Assembly: GCA_947476855.1 (NCBI GenBank)
Contig: CANJSR010000009.1
Coordinates: forward strand, 1-32,070
Length of the DNA stretch: 32,070 bases
Origin: Acetobacteraceae bacterium
GTDB lineage: Bacteria > Pseudomonadota > Alphaproteobacteria > Acetobacterales > Acetobacteraceae
Direction: 5' to 3'
The notes beneath the pieces were generated by a model. It worked only from the letters and a program-made list of their open reading frames with translations, did no database searches and was not told the origin of the DNA. Shown piece after piece: positions 7,462-15,487 of this stretch. A program made the position numbers and the translations under genes. Each line of letters opens with the position of its first letter. Positions within the stretch are counted from its first letter, which is position 1.

Positions 7462-8058
7462 ATGAAGACCATTCTGTATGTCTCTGCCAGTCCACGTGGC
7501 GCCGCCGCCCATAGCCGCATCGCCTCGGACCGCCTGGTCGCCGCCTTGGTGGGCCGCTCCCCTGGCGCACGGGTGATCGCGCGGGATCTGGCGGCCGTCC
7601 CGCCGCCGCTGGTCGATGCCGCGTTCAGCGCCGCGATCCTGGCCCGCGACGGCGCATCCCCCGCGCTGGCGGTGTCGGAGGCGCTGATCCAGGAGCTTGA
7701 GGCCGCGGACACGGTGGTGATCGCCACGCCGATGCACAACTACACCGTGCCGGCGGTGCTGAAGGCTTGGCTGGACCAGATCGTGCGGATCGAGCGGACG
7801 TTCCGTTCCACGCCGGCGGGGAAGGTGGGGCTGCTGGCGGATCGGCCGGTGTTCGTGGTGATGGCCTCGGGCGGGTGGTTCACGGACGCGGCGCCGGAGG
7901 GCGTGCCCGTGCAGCCGGACTTCCTGACGCCCTATCTGCGGGCGGTGCTGGGCACGATCGGCCTGCGCGACCTGCGGTGTATCCCGTTGGAGGGGATGGC
8001 GCGGGGACCCGAGGCCGTGGGGCGGGCGATGGCCGGCGCGGCGGCGGCGCTGGGGTAA
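7462..8058 (+). CDS. azoR: FMN-dependent NADH-azoreductase (AzoR family)
   Basis: A 198-residue flavodoxin-like oxidoreductase. The start MKTILYVSASPRGAAAHS is the FMN phosphate-binding region of AzoR. ATPMHNYTVPAVLKAWLDQI is the family's hallmark flavin-contacting segment, and VFVVMASGGWF is the second flavin-binding loop. AzoR enzymes reduce quinones and azo compounds with NAD(P)H and are often tied to electrophile or thiol stress. E. coli AzoR is 201 residues, so the protein is complete. It is divergent from the MocR-type regulator across 104 bp, which suggests direct control. A GC-rich hairpin follows the stop at 8090-8115. Confidence 0.9.
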   Translation: MKTILYVSASPRGAAAHSRIASDRLVAALVGRSPGARVIARDLAAVPPPLVDAAFSAAILARDGASPALAVSEALIQELEAADTVVIATPMHNYTVPAVLKAWLDQIVRIERTFRSTPAGKVGLLADRPVFVVMASGGWFTDAAPEGVPVQPDFLTPYLRAVLGTIGLRDLRCIPLEGMARGPEAVGRAMAGAAAALG

Positions 8059-8089
8059 ACGCGGTTCGGGGGTGATCGCGCCTCAGGAG

Positions 8090-8115
8090 AGGGGGCTGCG
8101 TGGAACCCGCCCCCT
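8090..8115 (+). terminator. Hairpin after azoR
   Basis: AGGGGGC (8090-8096) pairs with GCCCCCT (8109-8115) around a 12-base loop, 31 bp after the azoR stop and upstream of parA. It lacks a T-run. Apart from it I see nothing definite in the azoR-parA gap. Confidence 0.4.
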
Positions 8116-8219
8116 GAACCCCCGTACAACGCCGCCCTGGCAACAGAGTGCCGCACCCATTACCTTACGGCCGACGGCCGTTCCGACTCGGCCGTTTCCC
8201 ACACCGCGACCGGATCATC

Positions 8220-9026
8220 GTGACCAGCAAGCCGCCGCAGATTTTTGCCGTCGCGAACCAGAAGGGCGGGGTCGGCAAGACCACGACCGCGGTCAACCTC
8301 GCGACCGCCCTCGCGGCGCTGGGCGAAGATGTGCTCGTCATCGACTTCGACCCGCAGGGCAATGCCTCCACCGGCCTCGGGATCGACCGGGCGAACCGGC
8401 AGGCCAACAGCTACCAGCTTCTGGCGTCCGAACCATCGGAGATGCCGGCCCCCCTGCCCACCGCCATCCCGCGCCTGTTCATCATCCCCGCCACCATCGC
8501 GCTGGCGGGCGCCGAACCCGAACTCACGGTTGCCAACCGGCGGGAGTTCAAGCTGCGCCGAGCGCTGGCACCGATCAGGGTGGCGGGGAATTTTCGGTAT
8601 GTGTTCATCGATTGCCCGCCCAGCCTGGGGCTGCTGACGCTGAACGTGCTGACCGCGGCGGACGCCGTCCTGGTACCGCTTCAATGTGAGTTTTTCGCTC
8701 TGGAAGGAATCAGCGCCCTGGTGCAGACGATCGAGGCCGTGCGCACTCGGTTCAACCCGGCCCTGCATCTCCAGGGCATCCTGCTGACCATGTTCGACGG
8801 CCGGAACAATATGTCGCAGCAGGTGATGCGGGATGTGCGGGATTTTTTTGGCGATTGGGTTTACAATACTGCCATCCCACGCAACGTACGGGTGTCGGAA
8901 GCGCCCAGTCACGGCAAGCCGGTGTTGGCGTATGATCTGCGATCGGCCGGGGCGCAGGCCTATGTACAGCTTGCGAAGGAGTTTCTGACACGTGAACAAC
9001 GCGGTGGCACAAGACAGCGAGCATGA
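8220..9026 (+). CDS. parA: Chromosome partitioning ATPase ParA (Soj)
   Basis: A 268-residue deviant Walker ATPase that acts with ParB in chromosome segregation. The deviant Walker A is KGGVGKTT with signature lysine K15 and catalytic lysine K20. The Walker A' motif VLVIDFDPQGNAST and the Walker B region VFIDCPPSLGLLTLN follow, and later IPRNVRVSEAPSHGKPV is typical of chromosomal Soj/ParA. I chose the GTG at 8220, which begins VTSKPPQIFAVANQKGG as in relatives. An ATG at 8148 would add 24 residues of arginine- and proline-rich sequence with no family match. It overlaps parB. The usual alphaproteobacterial upstream neighbours mnmG and rsmG are missing; azoR is there instead. Confidence 0.93.
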   Translation: MTSKPPQIFAVANQKGGVGKTTTAVNLATALAALGEDVLVIDFDPQGNASTGLGIDRANRQANSYQLLASEPSEMPAPLPTAIPRLFIIPATIALAGAEPELTVANRREFKLRRALAPIRVAGNFRYVFIDCPPSLGLLTLNVLTAADAVLVPLQCEFFALEGISALVQTIEAVRTRFNPALHLQGILLTMFDGRNNMSQQVMRDVRDFFGDWVYNTAIPRNVRVSEAPSHGKPVLAYDLRSAGAQAYVQLAKEFLTREQRGGTRQRA

Positions 9027-9903
9027 AGCCATGAGCACCACGACCACCCCCCCCAAAAGCCCGCGCCTTGGCAAAGGGCTCGCGGCGCTGATGGGAGAGA
9101 TGACTCCGGCCGAGAACAGTGCTCCGCCGGCGGTGCGTGAAATCGGCATTGACCTGCTTGAGCCGAATCCCTTCCAGCCGCGCACCGACATGCCGGAAGC
9201 GGAGCTGGCGGAGCTGGCGGACTCGATCAAGGTGCAGGGGATCCTTCAGCCGATCCTGGTCCGTCCCCACCCGACTGATGCCGGACGCTACCAGATCATC
9301 GCCGGCGAACGTCGCTGGCGCGCCTCGGGCCTGGCCGGCCTGCACGAGGTTCCCGTCTTCGTGCGCAGCCTGTCCGACAGTGACGTCGCCGCCGCGGCGC
9401 TGGTCGAGAACCTGCAACGCCAGGACCTGAACCCGATCGAGGAAGCCGAGGGCCTGCGCCGCCTGATCGAGGATTTCAACTTCACGCATGAGGCGATGGG
9501 CCACGCGATCAGCAAGTCGCGCTCCCACATCAGCAACATGCTGCGCCTGCTGAACCTGCCGCAGGAAGTGCAGGTCAATGTGCGGGAGGGCAAGCTGACC
9601 TACGCCCACGCCCGGTCCATGCTGAAGCACCCGGACCCGGCGGCGATCATGCCAAAGATCATCAAACGCGGCCTGTCCGTCCGGCAGACCGAGCAGTTGA
9701 TCGTCCGCGACACCATGCCCAAGCCAGCCCGGAAGAAGGTCGAGAAGGACGCCAACCTGCGCGCCTTTGAAACCGAGATGTCCGACGTGACCGGCATGCG
9801 GGTGCGGTTGCTGGTCAACCCCGACGGCGCCGGCCAGGTCACCATCACCGTCGACAACTGGCTTCAGATCGAAGACATCAAGGCTCGGCTTACCGGCGCC
9901 TGA
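8992..9903 (+). CDS. parB: Chromosome partitioning protein ParB (Spo0J)
   Basis: A 303-residue CTP-binding DNA clamp that loads at parS sites. It begins with the ParA-interacting segment PRLGKGLAALMGE. The CTP-binding core has PNPFQPRTDM, ILQPILVRP and GERRWRAS, followed by ALVENLQRQDLNPIEEAEG. The helix-turn-helix is ISKSRSHISNMLRLLNLP, and a C-terminal dimerisation segment ends the protein. Two starts are possible. The GTG at 8992 is preceded by AAGGAG (8976-8981) and overlaps parA by 35 bp; the ATG at 9031 has no good ribosome-binding site. I prefer the GTG. No convincing 16 bp parS site was found in the window. Confidence 0.93.
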   Translation: MNNAVAQDSEHEAMSTTTTPPKSPRLGKGLAALMGEMTPAENSAPPAVREIGIDLLEPNPFQPRTDMPEAELAELADSIKVQGILQPILVRPHPTDAGRYQIIAGERRWRASGLAGLHEVPVFVRSLSDSDVAAAALVENLQRQDLNPIEEAEGLRRLIEDFNFTHEAMGHAISKSRSHISNMLRLLNLPQEVQVNVREGKLTYAHARSMLKHPDPAAIMPKIIKRGLSVRQTEQLIVRDTMPKPARKKVEKDANLRAFETEMSDVTGMRVRLLVNPDGAGQVTITVDNWLQIEDIKARLTGA

Positions 9904-9933
9904 TCGTCCAACCAACCCGTCCAGGAACACGCG

Positions 9934-10335
9934 ATGCCCATAAAGAAAGGCTTCAAGCAACTGCTCGCCGAGGCGAACGCCCAGGTTGAGACGCTGTCCC
10001 CCGCCGATGCGATCGCGCTGCATGGGCGGGATGACGTCGTGTTCGTCGATTTGCGCGACCCACGGGAACTGGATCGCGAAGGCCGGATGCCCAGCGCATT
10101 TGCCTGCACGCGCGGGATGCTGGAGTTCTGGATCGACCCGGAAAGCCCCTATCACAAGCCGGTCTTCGCCGAGGACAAGAAGTTCGTCTTCTTCTGCGCC
10201 GGCGGCTGGCGTTCGGCGCTGGCGGCCAAGACGGCGCAGGACATGGGGCTGGAAAAGGTGGCCCATGTCGAGGGCGGCTTCGGCGAATGGAAAAAGGCCG
10301 GCGGTCCGGCCGAGGCACCCAAGCCCCGGACCTAA
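9934..10335 (+). CDS. Single-domain rhodanese-like sulfurtransferase
   Basis: A 133-residue single rhodanese domain. VVFVDLRDPRELDREGRMPSA is the conserved entry motif. The active-site loop FFCAGGWRSALAA has the persulfide-forming cysteine C88, and HVEGGFGEWKKAGG is the usual C-terminal motif. There is no signal peptide, so it is cytoplasmic. The family moves sulfane sulfur to thiol acceptors; the partner is unknown. It starts 30 bp after parB on the same strand and may be read through from it. Its TAA stop overlaps the TAG stop of the convergent glycosyltransferase gene. Confidence 0.9.
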   Translation: MPIKKGFKQLLAEANAQVETLSPADAIALHGRDDVVFVDLRDPRELDREGRMPSAFACTRGMLEFWIDPESPYHKPVFAEDKKFVFFCAGGWRSALAAKTAQDMGLEKVAHVEGGFGEWKKAGGPAEAPKPRT

Positions 10336-11342
10336 TCCGGCATCGTCGCCAACACCGGTTCGGCGGGGCGGGACAACGACGGTTCACCGTCCCCGCCCGC
10401 ACCCTCACCAGGCAGGTAACGTTCGACGAAATACAGCGGGCGTCGCTTGGTTTCATTGAAGATGCGCCCCAGATACTCCCCGATCACGCCCAGGGTCACG
10501 AGCTGGGCGCCGCCCAGGAACAGGACCACGGCCATCAGGCTGGGGTAGCCGGCAACGGGGTTGCCGAACAGCATCGTCCGCAGGAGCAACTGGAACAGAT
10601 AGATCGCCGCCAGCAAGCCGATGAACAGGCCCAGATAGGTGGCGCATTTCAGGGGCATGACGGTGAAGCTGGTGATACCCTCCAGCGCGAAGTTCCACAG
10701 TTTCCAGTAGTTCCACTTGGTCCGGCCGGCATGGCGGGGTGCCCGGTCATACAGGACCCGGGTGCTTGGAAAGCCGACCCAGGCGAACAGGCCCTTCATG
10801 AACCGGTGATGCTCCCGCACCTGGCGCAGGGCCTCCACCACCCGGCGGCTGATCAGGCGGAAATCGCCCGTGTCGGGAGGCATCTCGATATGCCCGACCT
10901 TCCGCATCAGCCGGTAGAAGCCATGCGCGGTGGCCCGTTTCAGCCAGCTTTCCCCGTCACGGCGGCGGCGCTGGGCGAAGACCGTGTCGAAACCGGTGCG
11001 CCAGGCGGCGACCAGTGCGGGGATCACCTCCGGCGGGTCCTGCAGGTCGGCGTCGATGATGATCACGGCCTCGCCCCTGGCATGATCGAGGCCGGCGGTC
11101 ACCGCGATCTCCTTCCCGAAGTTGCGGGACAGGTTGACGATGGTGACATGCGGGTCCCGCCGGCGGAGGTCGCCCATGATGTGGAACGTGGCATCGAGGC
11201 TTCCGTCGTTGACCAGCACAAGCTCCCAGCTTTGGCCGAGCGCCCGCATGACGCGGGAGACGCGGGCGTGGAAGACGGGCAGGACCTCGGCCTCGTTATA
11301 CGCCGGGACGACGATCGACAGGGTGGGGGACGATGGTTGCAT
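10332..11342 (-). CDS. Family 2 glycosyltransferase, DPM1/GtrB-like, with C-terminal membrane segments
   Basis: A 336-residue membrane-bound glycosyltransferase. The N-terminal GT-A domain starts LSIVVPAYNEAEVLPVF and has the nucleotide-sugar and metal-binding stretch IIIDADLQDPPEV (94-106). HHRFMKGLFAWVGF and GRTKWNYWKL are family motifs of undecaprenyl-phosphate glucosyl/mannosyl/arabinosyl transferases. Two hydrophobic helices follow (around 236-258 and 272-295), the GtrB/ArnC arrangement. It probably moves a sugar to a polyprenyl phosphate for cell-surface modification. The ATG at 11342 is chosen; a TTG five codons earlier is possible. It lies 67 bp downstream of the protease gene ending at 11410 on the same strand, so it could be the last gene of the kinase cluster. 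No gtrA flippase is seen beside it. Confidence 0.87.
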   Translation of the reverse strand: MQPSSPTLSIVVPAYNEAEVLPVFHARVSRVMRALGQSWELVLVNDGSLDATFHIMGDLRRRDPHVTIVNLSRNFGKEIAVTAGLDHARGEAVIIIDADLQDPPEVIPALVAAWRTGFDTVFAQRRRRDGESWLKRATAHGFYRLMRKVGHIEMPPDTGDFRLISRRVVEALRQVREHHRFMKGLFAWVGFPSTRVLYDRAPRHAGRTKWNYWKLWNFALEGITSFTVMPLKCATYLGLFIGLLAAIYLFQLLLRTMLFGNPVAGYPSLMAVVLFLGGAQLVTLGVIGEYLGRIFNETKRRPLYFVERYLPGEGAGGDGEPSLSRPAEPVLATMPD

Positions 11343-11409
11343 GGCACGCCAGGGCAAAAGCGTGCCGATTGTGCCGGGGAAAGGTTAACGGTCGGTGAAT
11401 GGGGGGCTC

Positions 11410-12081
11410 TTACCGACGTGGGACGCACTGGACCAGCAATGTGGTGTCCCGCAGAACGGCGGAGGGGGGGAGCGTCGGCTGATCGACCTCTCGCGGCGCC
11501 GGCAGCCGGATCCCCTGCGTGGCAAGGAAGGACTGTATCGCCGCGCCGGAGACCATCACCCCTTTCTCGGGCGTGTCCGTATAGCGCCCGATGACCACCC
11601 CCACGAGCGTGTCGGCGGCATCCAGCATCGGTGCTCCGCTGGTGCCCTGGTCCACCTGGGCATCGATCACCAGCAAGGGCGGCCGGTTTTCATCGCGGCC
11701 AATGACGGTGCCGGCCAGCCCGATCGGCTGTTCGGGGTTCTCCCGCAGGATCCCATAGGCCACCGTCTGCGCCCGGGTACCGATCGCTGGCTCTCGGATC
11801 CCGTTGGGCACGACGTAACGGATACCCAGGTCGGGCAGCGTCAGCAGTGCGATGTCGAGGGAGGTGGACGACGCTCGGAGGCTCGCGATGACCCGCCCCG
11901 CGAGTGGGGGGAAGACCGCGATCTCCCGGCAGTCCTTGACCACATGCGCGCTGGTCAGGATCGTCCCGTCGGCCGTGATGAAGAAACCCGTGCCGCTGCG
12001 CACCAGGGCCGCCGCGGTTCCCGAGGAGAGGCCGAGGCACAGCAGTGCCATCGCGCAACGACGCGCCAGGCTGGCAGACAT
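11410..12081 (-). CDS. Exported trypsin-like serine protease
   Basis: A 223-residue chymotrypsin-fold protease. The start MSASLARRCAMALLCLGLSS followed by TAAA is a classical signal peptide, so it acts in the periplasm or outside. The catalytic triad is intact: H46 in ILTSAHVV, D76 in STSLDIALLTL, and S148 in DQGTSGAPM. GTGFFITADGTILTSAH is the usual lead-in of DegP/HhoA-type proteases, but no PDZ domain follows. The frame stays open 96 codons upstream, but that part is arginine-rich and has no family match, and the signal peptide fixes the ATG at 12081. It is the last member of a five-gene minus-strand run with a kinase, a phosphatase and an FHA-protease. The substrate is unknown. Confidence 0.85.
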   Translation of the reverse strand: MSASLARRCAMALLCLGLSSGTAAALVRSGTGFFITADGTILTSAHVVKDCREIAVFPPLAGRVIASLRASSTSLDIALLTLPDLGIRYVVPNGIREPAIGTRAQTVAYGILRENPEQPIGLAGTVIGRDENRPPLLVIDAQVDQGTSGAPMLDAADTLVGVVIGRYTDTPEKGVMVSGAAIQSFLATQGIRLPAPREVDQPTLPPSAVLRDTTLLVQCVPRR

Positions 12082-12191
12082 CAAGGCACGCCTGCCAGCC
12101 GGCCGAACGATGGATGGTTCGGGCGACGGGCCTGCGTCGGGTTCGACGGGATGCCCGCGCGCGAACCTGGGTGTGAAACGGATGCCCCGGA

Positions 12192-12800
12192 TTACACGGG
12201 ATTCCACTGGCCGTCGGCACCGCGGCAGGCGCGCTTCTCGACCGGCTGGGCGACGCCGTTCACGACCTCGGTTTCCGCGAAGGTCATGCACATTCCACCG
12301 CCCGCGGGCTCCGTGACGTTGCCCGTCGGGGTGATGGCGCCGCGGGTGTTCGAGGAACGGTTGACCCACTCCACCGTCTCATACTTCGGCTGCGGCGGGG
12401 CCGGCGGCGCCCGACGGGCTGTCTGCTGGCGGGACTGTTGGCGGCGCTGTTCGGCCAATTGCGCCTGCTGCCGGCGGTACTCGGCATCGACCGCGGCCGC
12501 CCGTTCCAGCGCCTGGTTCAAGGCAATCTGCCGGCAGACCTTGTCCTGCTGCGCGCCGATTGCCCCGCCGATCAGGGCACCGACCGCAGCACCGCCGGCG
12601 GCGATGGCAAAGCCCGTGCCCGTGTTGGCACCGCCCAGCGCGGCCCCCAATCCACCCAGGGCGCCGCCGGCCAGTGCTCCGACCGCGGCGCCCGTCGCCG
12701 TCTGGTTCATCGCGCAGTTCTCGGGCGTGGGGGCGCAGCCGAGGCTGAGGACCGATAGAGAGACCACGACCGCGATGCCCTTCAGGGCTCCATTTCCCAT
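12192..12800 (-). CDS. Glycine-zipper lipoprotein with a 17-kDa-surface-antigen-like C-terminus
   Basis: A 202-residue lipoprotein. Residues 1-22 are a lipoprotein signal ending in lipobox LSLGC (C22). Residues about 36-83 form a glycine zipper (repeated GAAVGALAGG and GALIGGAIGAQ), which often inserts in or spans membranes. Residues about 88-130 are a charged, glutamine/arginine-rich likely coiled coil, then a short proline-rich link. The C-terminal part, with MCMTFAETEVVNG and EKRACRGADGQWNPV, resembles the end of rickettsial 17-kDa surface antigens. AGGAGAAAC precedes the ATG at 12800, giving a good ribosome-binding site. It starts 40 bp after the kinase stop and is likely co-transcribed. 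Its role is unknown; an envelope ligand or sensor for the kinase is an inference. Confidence 0.8.
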   Translation of the reverse strand: MGNGALKGIAVVVSLSVLSLGCAPTPENCAMNQTATGAAVGALAGGALGGLGAALGGANTGTGFAIAAGGAAVGALIGGAIGAQQDKVCRQIALNQALERAAAVDAEYRRQQAQLAEQRRQQSRQQTARRAPPAPPQPKYETVEWVNRSSNTRGAITPTGNVTEPAGGGMCMTFAETEVVNGVAQPVEKRACRGADGQWNPV

Positions 12801-12840
12801 TTCGTTTCTCCTGTTTCTGATTGATCCGGTTCCGCCGATC

Positions 12841-14595
12841 CTAGCGGAACCGGGCCTGCTGGTATTCGGCGGGTGCGCCCGCGCCCGGGTTCGCCAGGCC
12901 GGCGCGCAGCATCCACAGGGCGACATCCTGGTTGTTGGCAAAGCACTGGTAAGTGCCGGCGGCCTTCTCCTGGCACGCCAGTTCACCGCCGTTGGACGAG
13001 AGGAACTCCTTGAGCTTCGCGCGGCTGGCGCTCCACTCGACCGGGTTCAGGTTGGCCGGTTCGGTGATCCCGTACAGCTTCACCTGCACGGAATTGGCCG
13101 CGCCGGTCGGGAGCATGGTGATGGTCGACGTGCGGTTGTCGATGACCTTGCCGCGATAGGTCGCGGTCGGGGACTCCGCGGGCTTCGGCGTCGGGACGGT
13201 GGCCGGTGCCGACACGGGGATCGCGTCGGGCGGCTTCACGGCGGGTGCGGGCGTATGGTCGGGGCGCGGAATCATCAGGCTGCTGTTCGGCAGAGGCTGT
13301 GCCGTGGCGACCACGGTGGGCGGTTCGGGCGGCCGCTGGGCCGCGGGTGGTGTCAGGACCGGTGCCGGGACAGCAGGGGGTGTAACCGGCATGACGGTGG
13401 GCGTCACCGTCGCGGTCGGAACGGCGGGACGCGGCGGGGTGACCGGTGGGCTGGAGGGCGCCTGCGCGACCTGCGGCTTGGTCGGTTCTGGGTTTATGGC
13501 AGGCCACACGAACTCATATCCGACGAACGCCATGATCGCGACGACGACGCTCGCCAGCACGATCATCGGCAGGCGGCTCGGTGGCTTGGGGTCGCTGCGG
13601 ATTTCGGCTGCTGGCGGTACGTGCGGGGCGGCGGGCGATGGTGCCGGGGCGGACGGCCGAGCGGTGCGGGCTGGTTCGATGCGAGTGGAGTCATCCCGCG
13701 CTGTCGGTGCCGCGGTCGGAAGGGGCACTACGCCGCCAACGACCGGCAGGATCTCGGTCAGCAGGATATCGGTCGACTGCGCCGCAACCGCCTGAAGCCC
13801 CAGCGCGCGACCGAATTCATCCATGGTCGCGAACCGGTCCGTGGGCGCCTTCGACAAGGCCCGCATCAGTGCGTCATCGACCGAGGCTGGCAACCCAGGC
13901 AGGGATTTCCGCAGGCTGGTCGGCGGCTCCTCGATATGGGCACGGATCATTTCGTATTCCGTGCCCAGGTCGAAGGGCGGATTGCCGCCCAGCATCTCGT
14001 AGACGACGCAGGCAAGGCTGTACAGGTCGCCCCTCTGGTCGCTTTCCAGGCCGCGAATGGCCTCGGGCGGCATATAGGCCAGGGTGCCGACGATGCTGCC
14101 TTCCCGCGTCAGCCGCTGCGATCCGGACACGCGGGCGATGCCGAAGTCCATGACCTTCACGACGCCGGCTTCCGTGATCATCATGTTGGCGGGCTTGATG
14201 TCCCGATGCACGACCCCCATGCGATGTGCGTAGGCCAACCCTGCCACGGCCTGTGCGATGATCGCCTGGCACTGCTTCAGGGATAGTTGGCGCTGCCGGG
14301 ACAGCACGTCTTCCAGCGTGTGGCCTCGGACCAGTTCCATAACCATGTGCAACTGGTTGTCTTCGTCCAGCAGGTCGTACAGCGTCGTAATGTTGGCGTG
14401 CGACAGGTTGGCAAGGATTTTCGCTTCCTCCCGGAAGCGTTCCACGAACGACTTGTCGCTGACGAACTGGGCATGCAGCGACTTGATCGCCACGGTCCGG
14501 CCCAACTGGCGGTCCCGCGCGGCATAGACCTTGCCGATGCCGCCGGCGCCAAGCTGGCCGATGATGTCGTATTTGCCGATGGTCGAGGGTGTCAT
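12841..14595 (-). CDS. Transmembrane Ser/Thr protein kinase (PknB type) with an extracytoplasmic SNase-like domain
   Basis: A 584-residue receptor-like kinase. Residues 8-265 are a complete Hanks-type kinase: glycine loop GAGGIGKVY, ATP lysine K38 in VAIKSL, catalytic loop HRDIKPANM with D132, DFG at 150-152, and MPPE in place of APE at 175-178. The activation loop has Thr and Ser candidates for autophosphorylation (TREGSIVGT). One membrane helix lies at about 343-363. It is followed by a Pro/Ala/Thr-rich stalk of about 105 residues and a C-terminal domain (480-584) with VKLYGITEP, ELACQEKAAGTYQC and NQDVALWMLRAGLANP. That order resembles thermonuclease (SNase) domains, but the acidic and arginine catalytic residues seem missing, so it is probably a binding domain. 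The ATG overlaps the phosphatase stop by 4 bp, so the two are translationally coupled. Confidence 0.92.
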   Translation of the reverse strand: MTPSTIGKYDIIGQLGAGGIGKVYAARDRQLGRTVAIKSLHAQFVSDKSFVERFREEAKILANLSHANITTLYDLLDEDNQLHMVMELVRGHTLEDVLSRQRQLSLKQCQAIIAQAVAGLAYAHRMGVVHRDIKPANMMITEAGVVKVMDFGIARVSGSQRLTREGSIVGTLAYMPPEAIRGLESDQRGDLYSLACVVYEMLGGNPPFDLGTEYEMIRAHIEEPPTSLRKSLPGLPASVDDALMRALSKAPTDRFATMDEFGRALGLQAVAAQSTDILLTEILPVVGGVVPLPTAAPTARDDSTRIEPARTARPSAPAPSPAAPHVPPAAEIRSDPKPPSRLPMIVLASVVVAIMAFVGYEFVWPAINPEPTKPQVAQAPSSPPVTPPRPAVPTATVTPTVMPVTPPAVPAPVLTPPAAQRPPEPPTVVATAQPLPNSSLMIPRPDHTPAPAVKPPDAIPVSAPATVPTPKPAESPTATYRGKVIDNRTSTITMLPTGAANSVQVKLYGITEPANLNPVEWSASRAKLKEFLSSNGGELACQEKAAGTYQCFANNQDVALWMLRAGLANPGAGAPAEYQQARFR

Positions 14596-15455
14596 GCGCG
14601 ATCCCTCCCCAGGTCATCGAGCTTCACTTCACGGGTCCCACGTTCGCTGGCCGCCGGCCGGTCCACCAGGCTGGACACAGTGAACACCCCTACCGAGATG
14701 TTGTCATGCCCGCCCGCCTCCCGCGCCGCCTGGACCAGGATGCGGCACGCCTCGGACGGCGGATGCTCGGTGATCGCGGCCTGGATGGACGCGTTATCGA
14801 CCAGGTCGTGCAACCCATCGGAGCACAGGACGAACCGGTCGCCGCTACGCAGGGGCAGGCCTTCTTTCCAGACCATCGGCTCCACCGTGTCGTGGACGCC
14901 CAGGGCCCGCACCAGGACACTGCGTTCCGGGCTGTTCCGCGCTTCCTCGGCGGTCATCGTACCGTCCCGTACCAGCCTGGCGACCAGGGTGTCGTCCTCG
15001 CTCAATTGCTTCATCTCTCCCGCCCGCAGCATATACGCTCGGCTGTCCCCGACATGGCCGAGCCAGAGTTGGCCGTCGCGGGCGGCGAGGACGGTGCAGG
15101 TGGTGCCCATGCCGGCGAGGTCCGGTTCCGTGCCAGCCTGCTGGCGGATCACCAGGTTCGCGGTGGCGAAGGCGCGGGCCAGGGTCTCGGGGATCGGCAG
15201 GTCGCTTTCATAGTAGACGGTGTGGATCGAGCGTGTGGCGATCTGGCTTGCTACTTCTCCCGCGGCATGGCCGCCCATGCCATCGGCGACGATCGCGAGC
15301 ACCCCCCGCGAGGCGTCGCTGTCGGCGGGACCGGGGATGCGGTACATGACCGAGTCTTCGTTGTGGGGACGCACCATCCCGACATCGGTCATCATCGCGC
15401 CGGTCAGCCGCAGGATACCGTGCGGCTGGGTTGGGGTCTTGCTTGGGTCAGGCAT
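14592..15455 (-). CDS. PP2C-family protein serine/threonine phosphatase
   Basis: A 287-residue soluble, metal-dependent phosphatase. All PP2C metal motifs are visible: GMVRPHNEDS (D34), AIVADGMGGHAAGE (D58), WLGHVGDSRAYML, VLCSDGLHDLV and GGHDNISVGVF. The C-terminal 25 residues are an extra charged tail. There is no signal peptide or membrane segment, so it acts in the cytoplasm and most likely reverses phosphorylation by the kinase encoded next to it (ATGA overlap). The order FHA-protease, phosphatase, kinase on one strand parallels phosphatase/kinase pairs such as PstP-PknB and PppA-PpkA. The upstream FHA gene ends 32 bp before this ATG. Confidence 0.94.
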   Translation of the reverse strand: MPDPSKTPTQPHGILRLTGAMMTDVGMVRPHNEDSVMYRIPGPADSDASRGVLAIVADGMGGHAAGEVASQIATRSIHTVYYESDLPIPETLARAFATANLVIRQQAGTEPDLAGMGTTCTVLAARDGQLWLGHVGDSRAYMLRAGEMKQLSEDDTLVARLVRDGTMTAEEARNSPERSVLVRALGVHDTVEPMVWKEGLPLRSGDRFVLCSDGLHDLVDNASIQAAITEHPPSEACRILVQAAREAGGHDNISVGVFTVSSLVDRPAASERGTREVKLDDLGRDRA

Positions 15456-15487
15456 GGATCTGCGGCGCCTCGGCGGTAGCCAGCTTC

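Noticed and set aside
8981..8998. Possible parS site around CACGTG at the parA/parB junction
   Set aside because: Only the central CACGTG and a few flanking bases fit TGTTTCACGTGAAACA (about 11 of 16), and the flanks are not palindromic.
11395..14286. Very long plus-strand open frame (963 codons) across the protease, lipoprotein and kinase genes
   Set aside because: It is antisense to three genes with clear motifs, has repetitive Arg/Gly/His composition typical of GC-rich shadow frames, and no recognisable domain.
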